A stretch of 64,000 bases of DNA from Limosilactobacillus reuteri. GTDB lineage: Bacteria > Bacillota > Bacilli > Lactobacillales > Lactobacillaceae. Both the position numbers and the translations under genes were made by a program. The stretch covers positions 782,001-846,000 of the forward strand of contig NZ_CP139478.1 of assembly GCF_034259105.1 (NCBI RefSeq), given 5' to 3'. The notes below the pieces were generated by a model that was not told the DNA's origin, searched no databases, and was given only the letters and a program-made list of their open reading frames with translations. This document shows, piece by piece, positions 36,795 to 43,753 of the stretch (positions are counted from its first letter, which is position 1; every line of letters begins with the position of its first letter).

Positions 36795-37508
36795 ATGGGA
36801 AGAAAATCTAAATACTCAGCAGAGGAAAAACTCTTAATCCTCAATGAAGTTTTACAAAATGGAATCCATAAGGTAATAACTAAGTACAAGATTAGCCAAA
36901 AAACTATCAGGCGGTGGAGTCTTCTATACAAGTATCAGGGAATGTTAGGACTTCAAACAAGTCATCATAATCAAAGCTACTCTAAAGAATTTAAAAACTC
37001 ATTGGTTGAACAATATCAACAAACAGATGAGGCATTAGATTTATTTGCGATAAAACACGGTTTACGATCTCAAAGGCAACTAGAACAATGGATTATCCGG
37101 TATAATGAATCTAACTTAAAGGCCTATACGCCAAGAAAGCGAGATTCAAAAATGAGTGGACGAAAGACTGACTTTGAAGAACGACTTACTATCATTGAAG
37201 AGTTGATTAAGCATGATGTGAACTACAATTGGGCAGTTGAAAAGTACCATATTAGTTACCAACAAGTTTATGGCTGGTATCAAAAGTATCGCAAAAGCGG
37301 TAATGACCCAGAATCACTTCGTGATCGCCGAGGCAAAGCTAAGCCAGAAGAGAAGTGGACGGAAGTTGACCGACTCAAGGCAGAAAATCACTTATTAAGG
37401 GCTCAGCTAGAAAAGCAAGAGATGGAGATTGCGTTCGCAAAAAAATTAACAGAAATACGCAATCGGGAGGTGGAAAAGGACTCCGGTACCAAGCCATCAA
37501 AGAACTAA
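36795..37508 (+). CDS. IS3-family transposase OrfA (DNA-binding)
   Basis: 237 aa with three helix-turn-helix-like units: KSKYSAEEKLLILNEVLQNGIHKVITKYKISQKTIRRW, then KHGLRSQRQLEQWI, then TDFEERLTIIEELIKHDVNYNWAVEKYHISYQQVYGWYQKY, followed by a leucine-rich coiled coil (VDRLKAENHLLRAQLEKQEMEIAFAKKL) before the end. That is the layout of IS150-group OrfA. The start at 36795 has GGAGG nine bases upstream. A run of seven A (37439-37445) near the 3' end is a probable -1 frameshift site that joins OrfA to OrfB. Confidence 0.9.
   Translation: MGRKSKYSAEEKLLILNEVLQNGIHKVITKYKISQKTIRRWSLLYKYQGMLGLQTSHHNQSYSKEFKNSLVEQYQQTDEALDLFAIKHGLRSQRQLEQWIIRYNESNLKAYTPRKRDSKMSGRKTDFEERLTIIEELIKHDVNYNWAVEKYHISYQQVYGWYQKYRKSGNDPESLRDRRGKAKPEEKWTEVDRLKAENHLLRAQLEKQEMEIAFAKKLTEIRNREVEKDSGTKPSKN
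37439..37445 (+). promoter_or_regulatory. Probable programmed -1 frameshift site of the IS3 element
   Basis: Seven consecutive A residues (codons GCA AAA AAA in orfA). A -1 slip enters the orfB frame, which is open from here through QAIKELNQENGWSISQ into the catalytic domain without a stop. Confidence 0.6.
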
Positions 37509-37537
37509 ATCAAGAAAATGGATGGTCAATTAGCCAG

Positions 37538-38356
37538 TTGTGTAAAATAGCTGATTCTTCGCGAGATGGTTATTACAAATGGCTCAATCGAAAGCCAAGT
37601 CGATATCATAATGAGCAAGCAGAGTTACTTGAAGCGATTGTAGAGTTAGAAGAAGAACATAATTGGACGCTGGGATATTTAGCGATGACTACACAGTTAA
37701 GCTTTGAAAACCGTTTAAGCTTTACCGCTGGATTAAAACGAATAACTAATTGCATGCGTAAGCATGGAATTAGAGCAAATATTAGGAAGAAGAAGCGCAA
37801 TCGAATTCAACGCCATGAAGAATACATCAATGACAACTTATTGCAGGGACAATTCGACCGTGAAACTAAAAATGAAGTGTGGGTTACCGACACAACGGAA
37901 GTTGCCTACGGCGAACACACACTTCATAAAGTACGAGTACACGTTATTTTAGATTTATATGGTCGTTACGCTTTAAGCTACAATATTTCAGACACAGAAA
38001 CTTCATCAGCAGTAATTGAAACCTTTAATCGTGCTTTTACGGTTGAACCTGATGCGCAACCAATGATCCATACTGACCGCGGATCAGCTTACTGCTCAAG
38101 TATGTTCAACGACTACTTAGCCTCTAAAAATTGTATTCATAGTATGTCACACCCCGGTCATCCTTGGGAAAACTCCCCCATAGAGCGTTGGTGGAATGAC
38201 TTCAAGCTAATCTGGATTAACAAACATAATCGTCCTAAGACGCTAGCAGAGCTAGAACAGCTCGTCAAAGGAGCCATTGAATACTTTAATACCAAACGCG
38301 CTTACACAAGCAAAAACGGCTTGACCGCGGAACAATTCCGCAATCAAGCTGCCTAA
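37538..38356 (+). CDS. IS3-family transposase OrfB (DDE integrase domain)
   Basis: At least 272 aa from a TTG at 37538, but the same frame is open upstream to the A7 slip site, so the working product is probably an OrfAB fusion. HTH_21-like N-terminal part, then the rve integrase core: VWVTDTTEVAYGEH (first Asp), HVILDLYGRYALSY, MIHTDRGSAYCS (second Asp) and HPWENSPIERWWNDFK (Glu). The C-terminal YFNTKRAYTSKNGLTAEQF is typical. Complete, so the element may be active. Confidence 0.9.
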   Translation: MCKIADSSRDGYYKWLNRKPSRYHNEQAELLEAIVELEEEHNWTLGYLAMTTQLSFENRLSFTAGLKRITNCMRKHGIRANIRKKKRNRIQRHEEYINDNLLQGQFDRETKNEVWVTDTTEVAYGEHTLHKVRVHVILDLYGRYALSYNISDTETSSAVIETFNRAFTVEPDAQPMIHTDRGSAYCSSMFNDYLASKNCIHSMSHPGHPWENSPIERWWNDFKLIWINKHNRPKTLAELEQLVKGAIEYFNTKRAYTSKNGLTAEQFRNQAA

Positions 38357-38394
38357 AATTTTTATCTATTTGATCTGTATACTTGACGGGACAT

Positions 38395-38433
38395 AGTGCC
38401 ACAGATTGGGGCACTTAATAGGTGTCCTTTTTT
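38395..38433 (+). terminator. Terminator-like hairpin at the right border of the IS3 element
   Basis: AGTGCC (38395) pairs with GGCACT (38410), then TGTCC and six T. The outer TGTCC (38423-38427) can also pair with GGACA, the last five bases of the IS. So the present hairpin is a composite of element and flank. Confidence 0.5.
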
Positions 38434-38440
38434 GTGTAAT

Positions 38441-38486
38441 AAAAAAGCTGATATATCAACGTTTTAACAACTATTGAATATCAGCA
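38441..38486 (-). terminator. Intrinsic terminator of tRNA-Ser
   Basis: On the minus strand GCTGATAT pairs with ATATCAGC, followed by six T; it lies 15 bases beyond the 3' end of the tRNA. Confidence 0.75.
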
Positions 38487-38500
38487 AAACTTTAGATAAA

Positions 38501-38587
38501 GGAGACAAGGGGATTTGAACCCCTGCACGCTTTTACACGCCTAACGGTTTTCGAAACCGTCCTCTTCAGCCACTTGAGTATGTCTCC
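38501..38587 (-). tRNA. tRNA-Ser, anticodon CGA
   Basis: 87 nt without encoded CCA. Acceptor stem GGAGACA / TGTCTCC; anticodon stem ACGGT / ACCGT with loop TTTCGAA, hence anticodon CGA (reads UCG). A long variable arm (GCGTGTAAAAGCGTGC region) marks it as class II serine tRNA; T arm AGGGG TTCAAAT CCCCT is perfect. Its own promoter and terminator are visible. Confidence 0.93.
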
Positions 38588-38601
38588 ATTTCAACTTTAC
38601 T

Positions 38602-38630
38602 ATTGTAACAAAAAAATTGTAAAGCGTAAA
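38602..38630 (-). promoter_or_regulatory. Predicted sigma-A promoter of tRNA-Ser
   Basis: On the minus strand TTTACG, 17 bases, TACAAT with TGT before the -10 (extended type), about 15 bases before the mature 5' end. Confidence 0.6.
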
Positions 38631-38665
38631 GAGAATATCAATCAAGGAAATAGCTATTTAATAAT

Positions 38666-38695
38666 TTTGCAGAAATGATTTCTTGCTGATATGAT
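38666..38695 (+). promoter_or_regulatory. Predicted promoter of rnhA
   Basis: TTTGCA, 18 bases, TATGAT with TGA directly before the -10. Moderate match. Confidence 0.45.
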
Positions 38696-38739
38696 ATTCT
38701 AATATATGATGTAATTTGAAATTTAATTAGGGGATTTTT

Positions 38740-39408
38740 ATGGTAAAAAAATATTATGCAGTCAAAAAAGGTCGTCATCCAGGAATATATAAAACTTGGG
38801 CTGAATGTCAGAAGGAAGTTAATGGATATCCGAATGCTAAATTCAAAAGCTTTTTAACGCTTAAAGGTGCTAATGAGTGGCTTCAGGCTACGGGAAATAT
38901 CGTGCCATCGACTAAAGCAGTTGATTATTCTGATAACATTCTTGTTTATACTGATGGAGGCTCCCGTAATCATGGCAATAAATTGGGACAGCATGTTAAG
39001 GCAGATGATAAAGCGGCCTGGGCTTATTTTATTCAAACTAAAGATCAAGCTTATACAGGAACTGCTGGCGAATTTGGTGCTACTAATAATAAAATGGAGA
39101 TTACAGCTTTAATCCAAGCACTAACTAAACTATTAGAACTTGGCCTCCAAGATCAACCAATTACAGCGATTTTGGATTCACATTATGTACTGGACCCAAT
39201 TATGAAAGGTTGGTTAACTAATTGGCAGCGGCGGGGATGGTTAACCGCTGGTGGCAAGCCGGTAGCAAATCAAGAGCTATGGGAAGAAATAGTTACCCTT
39301 TTACCTCAGTTCCCTAATTTACATTTTGATTGGACTAAGGGGCATGCAACGAATGCTGGAAATAATAAGGTCGATGAATTACTAAATAAGACGATGGATC
39401 AGTTATAA
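38740..39408 (+). CDS. rnhA: Ribonuclease H I with N-terminal hybrid-binding domain
   Basis: 222 aa. N-terminal RNase H1/viroplasmin-type hybrid-binding domain (KKYYAVKKGRHPGIYKTWAEC.. FLTLKGANEWLQ, residues 1-48), then the catalytic RNase H fold: VYTDGGSRNHG (Asp), NNKMEITALIQAL (Glu), AILDSHYVLDP (Asp) and HATNAGNNKVDEL (Asp). It removes RNA from RNA-DNA hybrids. The domain order is the one known in eukaryotic RNase H1 and many Firmicutes. It has its own promoter and is followed by mvaS after 25 bases. Confidence 0.9.
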   Translation: MVKKYYAVKKGRHPGIYKTWAECQKEVNGYPNAKFKSFLTLKGANEWLQATGNIVPSTKAVDYSDNILVYTDGGSRNHGNKLGQHVKADDKAAWAYFIQTKDQAYTGTAGEFGATNNKMEITALIQALTKLLELGLQDQPITAILDSHYVLDPIMKGWLTNWQRRGWLTAGGKPVANQELWEEIVTLLPQFPNLHFDWTKGHATNAGNNKVDELLNKTMDQL

Positions 39409-39433
39409 TTATTTGACAAGAGGATGATAAGAA

Positions 39434-40591
39434 ATGAGAATTGGTATTGACAAAATGGCTTTTGCAACAACAAATGACTATTTAGACCTTGTTGAATTAG
39501 CAAAAGAACGCGGCGTAGATCCTAATAAATTTACCATTGGAATTGGACAGGATCTACAGGCAGTTGTGCCACCTACGCAAGATATTGTGACTTTAGGAGC
39601 TACGGCAGCGAAAAAATTGCTTACTCCGGAATTAGAAAAAAATATTTCGACAGTAATTGTGGCAACTGAGTCAGGGATTGACAATTCAAAAGCAAGTGCA
39701 ATCTACATTAAACACTTATTAGGGCTTAGCGACTTTACCCGAACGGTAGAAATGAAAGAGGCGTGTTATTCTGCAACAGCTGCTATCCAATTTGCAAAGG
39801 GAGTAGTGGCGCTTAATCCCCAAGAAACTGTATTAGTGATCGCTGCTGATATTGCTCGTTATGGATTAAATACTCCAGGAGAGGTGACTCAAGGAGCTGG
39901 AGCAGTTGCAATGTTGATTTCGCGTAACCCTCACATCCTAACCCTTGAAGATACAACTGTTGCTTATAGTAAGGATATAATGGACTTTTGGCGGCCGTTA
40001 TATGCAACAGAAGCTTTAGTAGATGGAAAATACTCTACTAATGTTTATATTGAATTCTTCCTTCAAACTTTTACCCGTTACCAGCAATTAACTGGGCGAA
40101 ATTTAGCAGATTTTGCTGCCCTTACATTCCATATGCCGTTTACTAAAATGGGAAAGAAAGGATTAGAAGGGCTGCTCAAAGATCGTAATGACGAAGTAGC
40201 TCAACGATTACGAACACAATTAACCGCAAGTCAACTATTTTCGCGTCAAGTTGGTAACCTTTACACTGGCTCCCTATATTTATCATTAATGTCATTGTTA
40301 CAAAATAGTGACTTAAGAGCTGGAAGCCGAATTGGGTTATTTAGCTATGGTTCTGGTGCAGAAGGAGAGTTCTACACAGGAATCCTAGAAGATGGCTACG
40401 AGCATTATATGAATAACATTCAAGAAGAACTAAAACATCGTCATCAGGTTTCGGTAGCAGAATACGAAAAACTATTTAGTAGTCAATTAGGAATGAGTGA
40501 TCGGGATATCAAGCTTGATGTTACTAATGATCCATTGCCTTTCGTTCTTAAAGGACAAAGGGATCATCAACGGATTTATGAAGCTAAATAA
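39434..40591 (+). CDS. mvaS: Hydroxymethylglutaryl-CoA synthase
   Basis: Mevalonate-pathway enzyme that condenses acetyl-CoA with acetoacetyl-CoA. 385 aa, thiolase-like fold; nucleophile Cys111 in KEACYSATAA, His in LTFHMPFTKMGKKG, and the C-terminal GLFSYGSGAEGEFYTG. It starts MRIGIDKMAF as bacterial HMG-CoA synthases do, ATG after AGAGGATG. Feeds isoprenoid synthesis, upstream of the UppS product encoded at 48.4 kb. Followed by a terminator shared with lexA. Confidence 0.95.
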   Translation: MRIGIDKMAFATTNDYLDLVELAKERGVDPNKFTIGIGQDLQAVVPPTQDIVTLGATAAKKLLTPELEKNISTVIVATESGIDNSKASAIYIKHLLGLSDFTRTVEMKEACYSATAAIQFAKGVVALNPQETVLVIAADIARYGLNTPGEVTQGAGAVAMLISRNPHILTLEDTTVAYSKDIMDFWRPLYATEALVDGKYSTNVYIEFFLQTFTRYQQLTGRNLADFAALTFHMPFTKMGKKGLEGLLKDRNDEVAQRLRTQLTASQLFSRQVGNLYTGSLYLSLMSLLQNSDLRAGSRIGLFSYGSGAEGEFYTGILEDGYEHYMNNIQEELKHRHQVSVAEYEKLFSSQLGMSDRDIKLDVTNDPLPFVLKGQRDHQRIYEAK

Positions 40592-40596
40592 CCTAA

Positions 40597-40630
40597 TAAA
40601 AAAGGAGCCCTCCACATGGACTCCTTTTTT
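40597..40630. terminator. Bidirectional terminator between mvaS and lexA
   Basis: AAAAAAGGAG..CC pairs with GG..CTCCTTTTTT around a short loop; poly-A and poly-T flanks serve both converging genes. Confidence 0.85.
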
Positions 40631-40632
40631 AT

Positions 40633-41259
40633 TTAGAAAATATGATCACGAAATAGTCCCACTACTTTACCAAGGATTTTAACATTGTCTAAGAAGATTG
40701 GCTCCATCGTATCATTTTCTGGCTGTAAACGAAAACGTGTTTTTTCTTTATAGAATCGTTTACAAGTAGCTTCATTATCATCGTTCATTGCAATAACGAT
40801 ATCACCATTTTTAGCAGTGGATTGTTTACGCACGATTACTTGGTCACCATTAAAAATCCCTGCTTTAATCATACTAGTTCCACGAATGGTAAGCATAAAC
40901 AAATCATTATTATCTTGAATAGAAGGAGGTATCGGGAAAAATTCAGTAGCATTTTCGACTGCTAAAATTGGTTGTCCAGCCGTAACAACGCCAAGCATTG
41001 GAATTTCTTTTTGAATCGGTTTAACGCCTAAAATATCAAGTCCCTTGGGTGTAATCTCAAGTGCTCGAGGCTTAGAAGGGTCTTTTTGTAAGAATCCTTG
41101 TTCGATTAAGCGTGAGATGTGTCCGTGGACTGTTGAAGTTGAAGACAGGCCAACAGCACTACAAATTTCACGAACAGTCGGCGGATAGCCATGATCTTCA
41201 ACTTGTTTGTGAATATAATTTAGGACGGCCATTTGTTTATTTTTTGCTACCTTTGCCAT
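40633..41259 (-). CDS. lexA: LexA, SOS repressor
   Basis: 208 aa. N-terminal winged helix ([33 protein letters not shown]) and C-terminal S24 self-cleaving peptidase domain: scissile Ala94-Gly95 in VVTAGQP, catalytic Ser129 in RGTSMIKAG and Lys167 in EATCKRF. Represses SOS genes until RecA filament triggers autocleavage. A LexA-type box sits in the region shared with ynzC. Complete; the ATG at 41259 has GAGGTG upstream. Confidence 0.96.
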   Translation of the reverse strand: MAKVAKNKQMAVLNYIHKQVEDHGYPPTVREICSAVGLSSTSTVHGHISRLIEQGFLQKDPSKPRALEITPKGLDILGVKPIQKEIPMLGVVTAGQPILAVENATEFFPIPPSIQDNNDLFMLTIRGTSMIKAGIFNGDQVIVRKQSTAKNGDIVIAMNDDNEATCKRFYKEKTRFRLQPENDTMEPIFLDNVKILGKVVGLFRDHIF

Positions 41260-41315
41260 ATTGACACCTCATTATCATTAATTGTGTTAAGCTTATCATA
41301 GATAGATGCATATTT

Positions 41316-41329
41316 CAAACGTACGTTCG
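41316..41329. promoter_or_regulatory. Predicted LexA operator (SOS box)
   Basis: CAAACGTACGTTCG: one mismatch from the Gram-positive consensus CGAAC-N4-GTTCG. It lies between divergent lexA and ynzC, just upstream of the ynzC promoter, fitting autoregulation of lexA. Confidence 0.75.
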
Positions 41330-41333
41330 TGAT

Positions 41334-41362
41334 TTGCATTAATTTTATAAAATAAGTAAAAT
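41334..41362 (+). promoter_or_regulatory. Predicted promoter of ynzC
   Basis: TTGCAT, 17 bases, TAAAAT, beginning 4 bases after the LexA box. Confidence 0.55.
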
Positions 41363-41387
41363 CGACTTTGCTAAGGAGATGATTATA

Positions 41388-41639
41388 ATGGCTGAATCTA
41401 AAGAACAAGATGCTTTATTGAAGCGAATTAATGAACTTGCTCATAAGAATAAAGAAGAAGGCTTAACTGAAGAAGAAACAAAAGAACGAGATCGTTTACG
41501 TAAGGAGTACCTAAAGAACTTTAGAGAATCAATGCGTAGTAATATTGAAATGATGCGGATCTTTGATAAAGAAGGGAAAGAAGTTACTCCTGAAAAGGTT
41601 CGTGAAATCCAACGTAAAAAAGGACTTCGTGACGATTAA
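41388..41639 (+). CDS. ynzC: YnzC family protein (DUF896, UPF0291)
   Basis: Small helical protein of 83 aa: EQDALLKRINELAHKNKEEGLTEEETKERDRLRKEYLKNFR, the two-helix pattern of the YnzC family, with a charged tail. In Bacillus ynzC belongs to the SOS-regulated yneA operon next to lexA; the SOS box here repeats that context, although no yneA-like division inhibitor is present. The ATG at 41388 has AAGGAG nine bases before it; an earlier ATG at 41379 is too close to that site. Confidence 0.9.
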   Translation: MAESKEQDALLKRINELAHKNKEEGLTEEETKERDRLRKEYLKNFRESMRSNIEMMRIFDKEGKEVTPEKVREIQRKKGLRDD

Positions 41640-41712
41640 CAGCGATTTGCTCTTTTCAAAAATTGCTCTTTCGTGTAAGATGGATAAGTAACGAGCAAAG
41701 GAGGAAGTAATT

Positions 41713-41940
41713 TTGGGTATGACGATCATGCTAATGATTCTTGCATTATTAGTCGGTTTGGTTATCGGCTTCTTTGGTGCACGTAAATACATGGAAAACT
41801 ACCTCCGCAATAATCCACCGATTTCGGAAGAGATGCTGCGGACGATGATGCTTCAAATGGGGCAAAAGCCATCAAGTCGTAAATTACATCAAATGATGCA
41901 AGCGATGAAAGCACAAGCTAAAAAGTCGAATCGTAAATAA
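41713..41940 (+). CDS. yneF: YneF family small membrane protein (UPF0154)
   Basis: 75 aa with one N-terminal membrane helix ([20 protein letters not shown], about 6-26) and a basic Met-rich C-terminus ([24 protein letters not shown]). This is the UPF0154/YneF signature. Start TTG at 41713, since GGAGG at 41700-41704 fits it better than the ATG at 41719. Location after lexA-ynzC is conserved from Bacillus. Function unknown. Confidence 0.88.
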   Translation: MGMTIMLMILALLVGLVIGFFGARKYMENYLRNNPPISEEMLRTMMLQMGQKPSSRKLHQMMQAMKAQAKKSNRK

Positions 41941-41976
41941 TATAAAAGGATGTGATAATTATCACATCCTTTTATA
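41941..41976. terminator. Perfect 36-bp palindrome, bidirectional terminator between yneF and plsC
   Basis: Two exact 18-base arms (TATAAAAGGATGTGATAA and its complement) without spacer. A-rich and T-rich ends allow use from both converging genes. Confidence 0.8.
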
Positions 41977-41983
41977 TTGGAAA

Positions 41984-42622
41984 TTAAAATTCGTCATTCT
42001 TCGGCTTTGGAGGAACAATATATCTATAATTGGGATCAATTTGTCTATCTAATTGGTCAAAGGCGTCTTGCATTTGTTTTTCTAAGTCAGCCTGTACTTC
42101 GGGAGTGAGCCGTTGCTTTCGGTCAATATAAATAGGCTTCCCAAATGCAATTTGGCGCGGCTTACGAGTAAATAGCTGGCCAAATTTTAGAGGTCCCTGG
42201 TAAACAGCAGGAACTAAGGGGACATTTGCCATTTTAGCGATCACGGTGGCCCCGCCTTTTAATTTAGATGAGTAGCGTGATCCGGTAGGGAAAATAATGG
42301 TCGATAAGTCAGTCTTATTTAAAATTGTAACCGGCTTTTTAATAGCAGACGGACCTGGATTTTTCCGATCAACTGGATAGGCATTTAGTGCTTTTAAGAA
42401 TTTGCTAGCAATTGGATTCTTAAAAAGTTCTTTTTTAGCCATGAAGCTAAATTTTTTAGGCCATACGGCAAGTGCTAGTAAGACAGGATCCATCCAAGTA
42501 CGATGAGGTGCAATAATAATATAATTGCCTTCAGGGATGTTTTCCCGATTGTATATTTTAGGTCGTCCGTTAATCAAATTTAAAAATGGATTAACGATTT
42601 TAACGAGGAAAGTGTACAACAT
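41984..42622 (-). CDS. plsC: 1-acyl-sn-glycerol-3-phosphate acyltransferase (PlsC family)
   Basis: Membrane-associated acyltransferase of 212 aa that makes phosphatidic acid. Motif I HRTWMD (Hx4D) is present, followed by FMAKKELF. Motif III is FPTGSRYS in place of the usual FPEGTRS, so the conserved Glu is Thr; motif IV region VPLVPAVYQG is present. I start at the ATG at 42622, with GGAAGA upstream; a longer frame would overlap the divergent gene. No signal peptide, one hydrophobic N-terminal helix (LYTFLVKIVNPFLNLI). Confidence 0.85.
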   Translation of the reverse strand: MLYTFLVKIVNPFLNLINGRPKIYNRENIPEGNYIIIAPHRTWMDPVLLALAVWPKKFSFMAKKELFKNPIASKFLKALNAYPVDRKNPGPSAIKKPVTILNKTDLSTIIFPTGSRYSSKLKGGATVIAKMANVPLVPAVYQGPLKFGQLFTRKPRQIAFGKPIYIDRKQRLTPEVQADLEKQMQDAFDQLDRQIDPNYRYIVPPKPKNDEF

Positions 42623-42716
42623 GTCAATCTTCCAATCTATAACAAAATTAAGTTTTCGTTCCTCAGTATGACGAAAAAAAGTGGATCTTGCAAGTACAAA
42701 AATAATGGAGGACATA

Positions 42717-43472
42717 ATGGAAAACAGAAATATTCTAAAAAAGAATGAAAGAATTGATCAGCTATATAGTCAGGATGTACGGATAATCCAAAATCCCCAT
42801 TATTTTGCTTTTTCATTAGATGCTGTCTTATTAGCAAATTTCGTGCGTCCCAATCATCGACAGAAATTAAAAATTGTTGATTTATGTGCTGGAAATGGGG
42901 CAATCGGCATTTTTCTCCACGATAAGCTTGGCGGAACATTTACTGAAGTTGAATTACAACCACAGATTGCGGATATGGCTGAACGGACAATTATGCTAAA
43001 TGATTTACAAGATCGGTATACCGTCATTAATGATGATATTGCTAACGTTAATGATTATATTTCTAAGGATTCGATTGATATTGTCCTTTGTAATCCTCCT
43101 TATTTCCCAGTTACAGCCCAAAGCCAGAAGAATCCAAATAAAGCTTTAGCGATTGCTCGTCACGAAATAGCAACCGATTTAGTGACGGTTATTCAAAAAA
43201 TGAGTGGCTTATTAAAAATGAATGGTCATGGGTATCTTGTGCATCGTCCAGATCGTTTAGGTGAGATTTTACAAGTGTGTCAGAAAAATAGATTAGCACC
43301 TAAAAGAATTCAATTTATTCATCCTAAACCTGATCGTGATGCGAATATTTTGTTGCTTGAAGTGATTAAGGATGGCCGGCCTGGAGGAGTAAAAGTAGTA
43401 CCACCATTGATTGTTCATGGAGCAGATAACGAGTATACTCCAGCGGTTCAGGAGTTATTATATGGCAAGTGA
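42717..43472 (+). CDS. tRNA1(Val) (adenine(37)-N6)-methyltransferase family protein
   Basis: SAM-dependent methyltransferase of the TrmN6/YabB type, 251 aa. N-terminal signature ERIDQLYSQDVRIIQNPHYFAFSLDAVLLANF, SAM motif I KIVDLCAGNGAIGIFL (about 53-68) and the NPPYF motif for amino methylation of bases (about 132). ATG at 42717 follows GGAGGAC; divergent from plsC. It overlaps the GIY-YIG gene by 11 bases, as yabB and yazA do in Bacillus. Confidence 0.9.
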   Translation: MENRNILKKNERIDQLYSQDVRIIQNPHYFAFSLDAVLLANFVRPNHRQKLKIVDLCAGNGAIGIFLHDKLGGTFTEVELQPQIADMAERTIMLNDLQDRYTVINDDIANVNDYISKDSIDIVLCNPPYFPVTAQSQKNPNKALAIARHEIATDLVTVIQKMSGLLKMNGHGYLVHRPDRLGEILQVCQKNRLAPKRIQFIHPKPDRDANILLLEVIKDGRPGGVKVVPPLIVHGADNEYTPAVQELLYGK

Positions 43473-43752
43473 GAAATACTATATTTATGTATTGTATTGC
43501 GCGGATAATAGCCTTTATTGCGGCTTTACCAACAATGTTAAACGACGCTTTCATACTCATCAGACTTATCAAGGGGCAAAATATACTCGTGTGAAAAAGC
43601 GCCATCCGCTAAAGCTTATTTATTCAGAGGAATTTGAATCAAAGCATGATGCCCTGAGTGCGGAATATTATTTTAAACATCAAACCCGCCGCCAAAAAGA
43701 AAAATTTTTACTAGACCATGGTGTCGATTTATTGAAACTACGGAGGAATTAA
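43462..43752 (+). CDS. yazA: GIY-YIG domain protein (YazA/UPF0213 family)
   Basis: Single-domain GIY-YIG nuclease-like protein of 96 aa: YYIYVLYCADNSLYCGFTNNVKRRFHTH, then AKYTRVKKRHPLKLIYSEEF and a Glu-containing helix DALSAEYYFKHQTRRQKEKF. The Tyr, Arg and Glu expected of the fold are there. Substrate unknown. Start at 43462 with AGGAG seven bases before it, inside the end of the methyltransferase gene. Confidence 0.9.
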   Translation: MASEKYYIYVLYCADNSLYCGFTNNVKRRFHTHQTYQGAKYTRVKKRHPLKLIYSEEFESKHDALSAEYYFKHQTRRQKEKFLLDHGVDLLKLRRN

Positions 43753-43753
43753 G

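Larger units (their letters stand above)
36736..38393 (+). mobile_element. IS3-family (IS150-type) insertion sequence
   Basis: About 1658 bp with terminal inverted repeats starting TG and ending CA: left end TGCCCTCTGAGTATACAGAT, right end (reverse complement) TGTCCCGTCAAGTATACAGA; the inner 18 bases are identical except one. It carries overlapping orfA/orfB with a slippery A7. No convincing target duplication: the flanks are ..CTATAA and TAGTGCC... It lies between a membrane protein gene and a tRNA-Ser gene. Confidence 0.88.
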
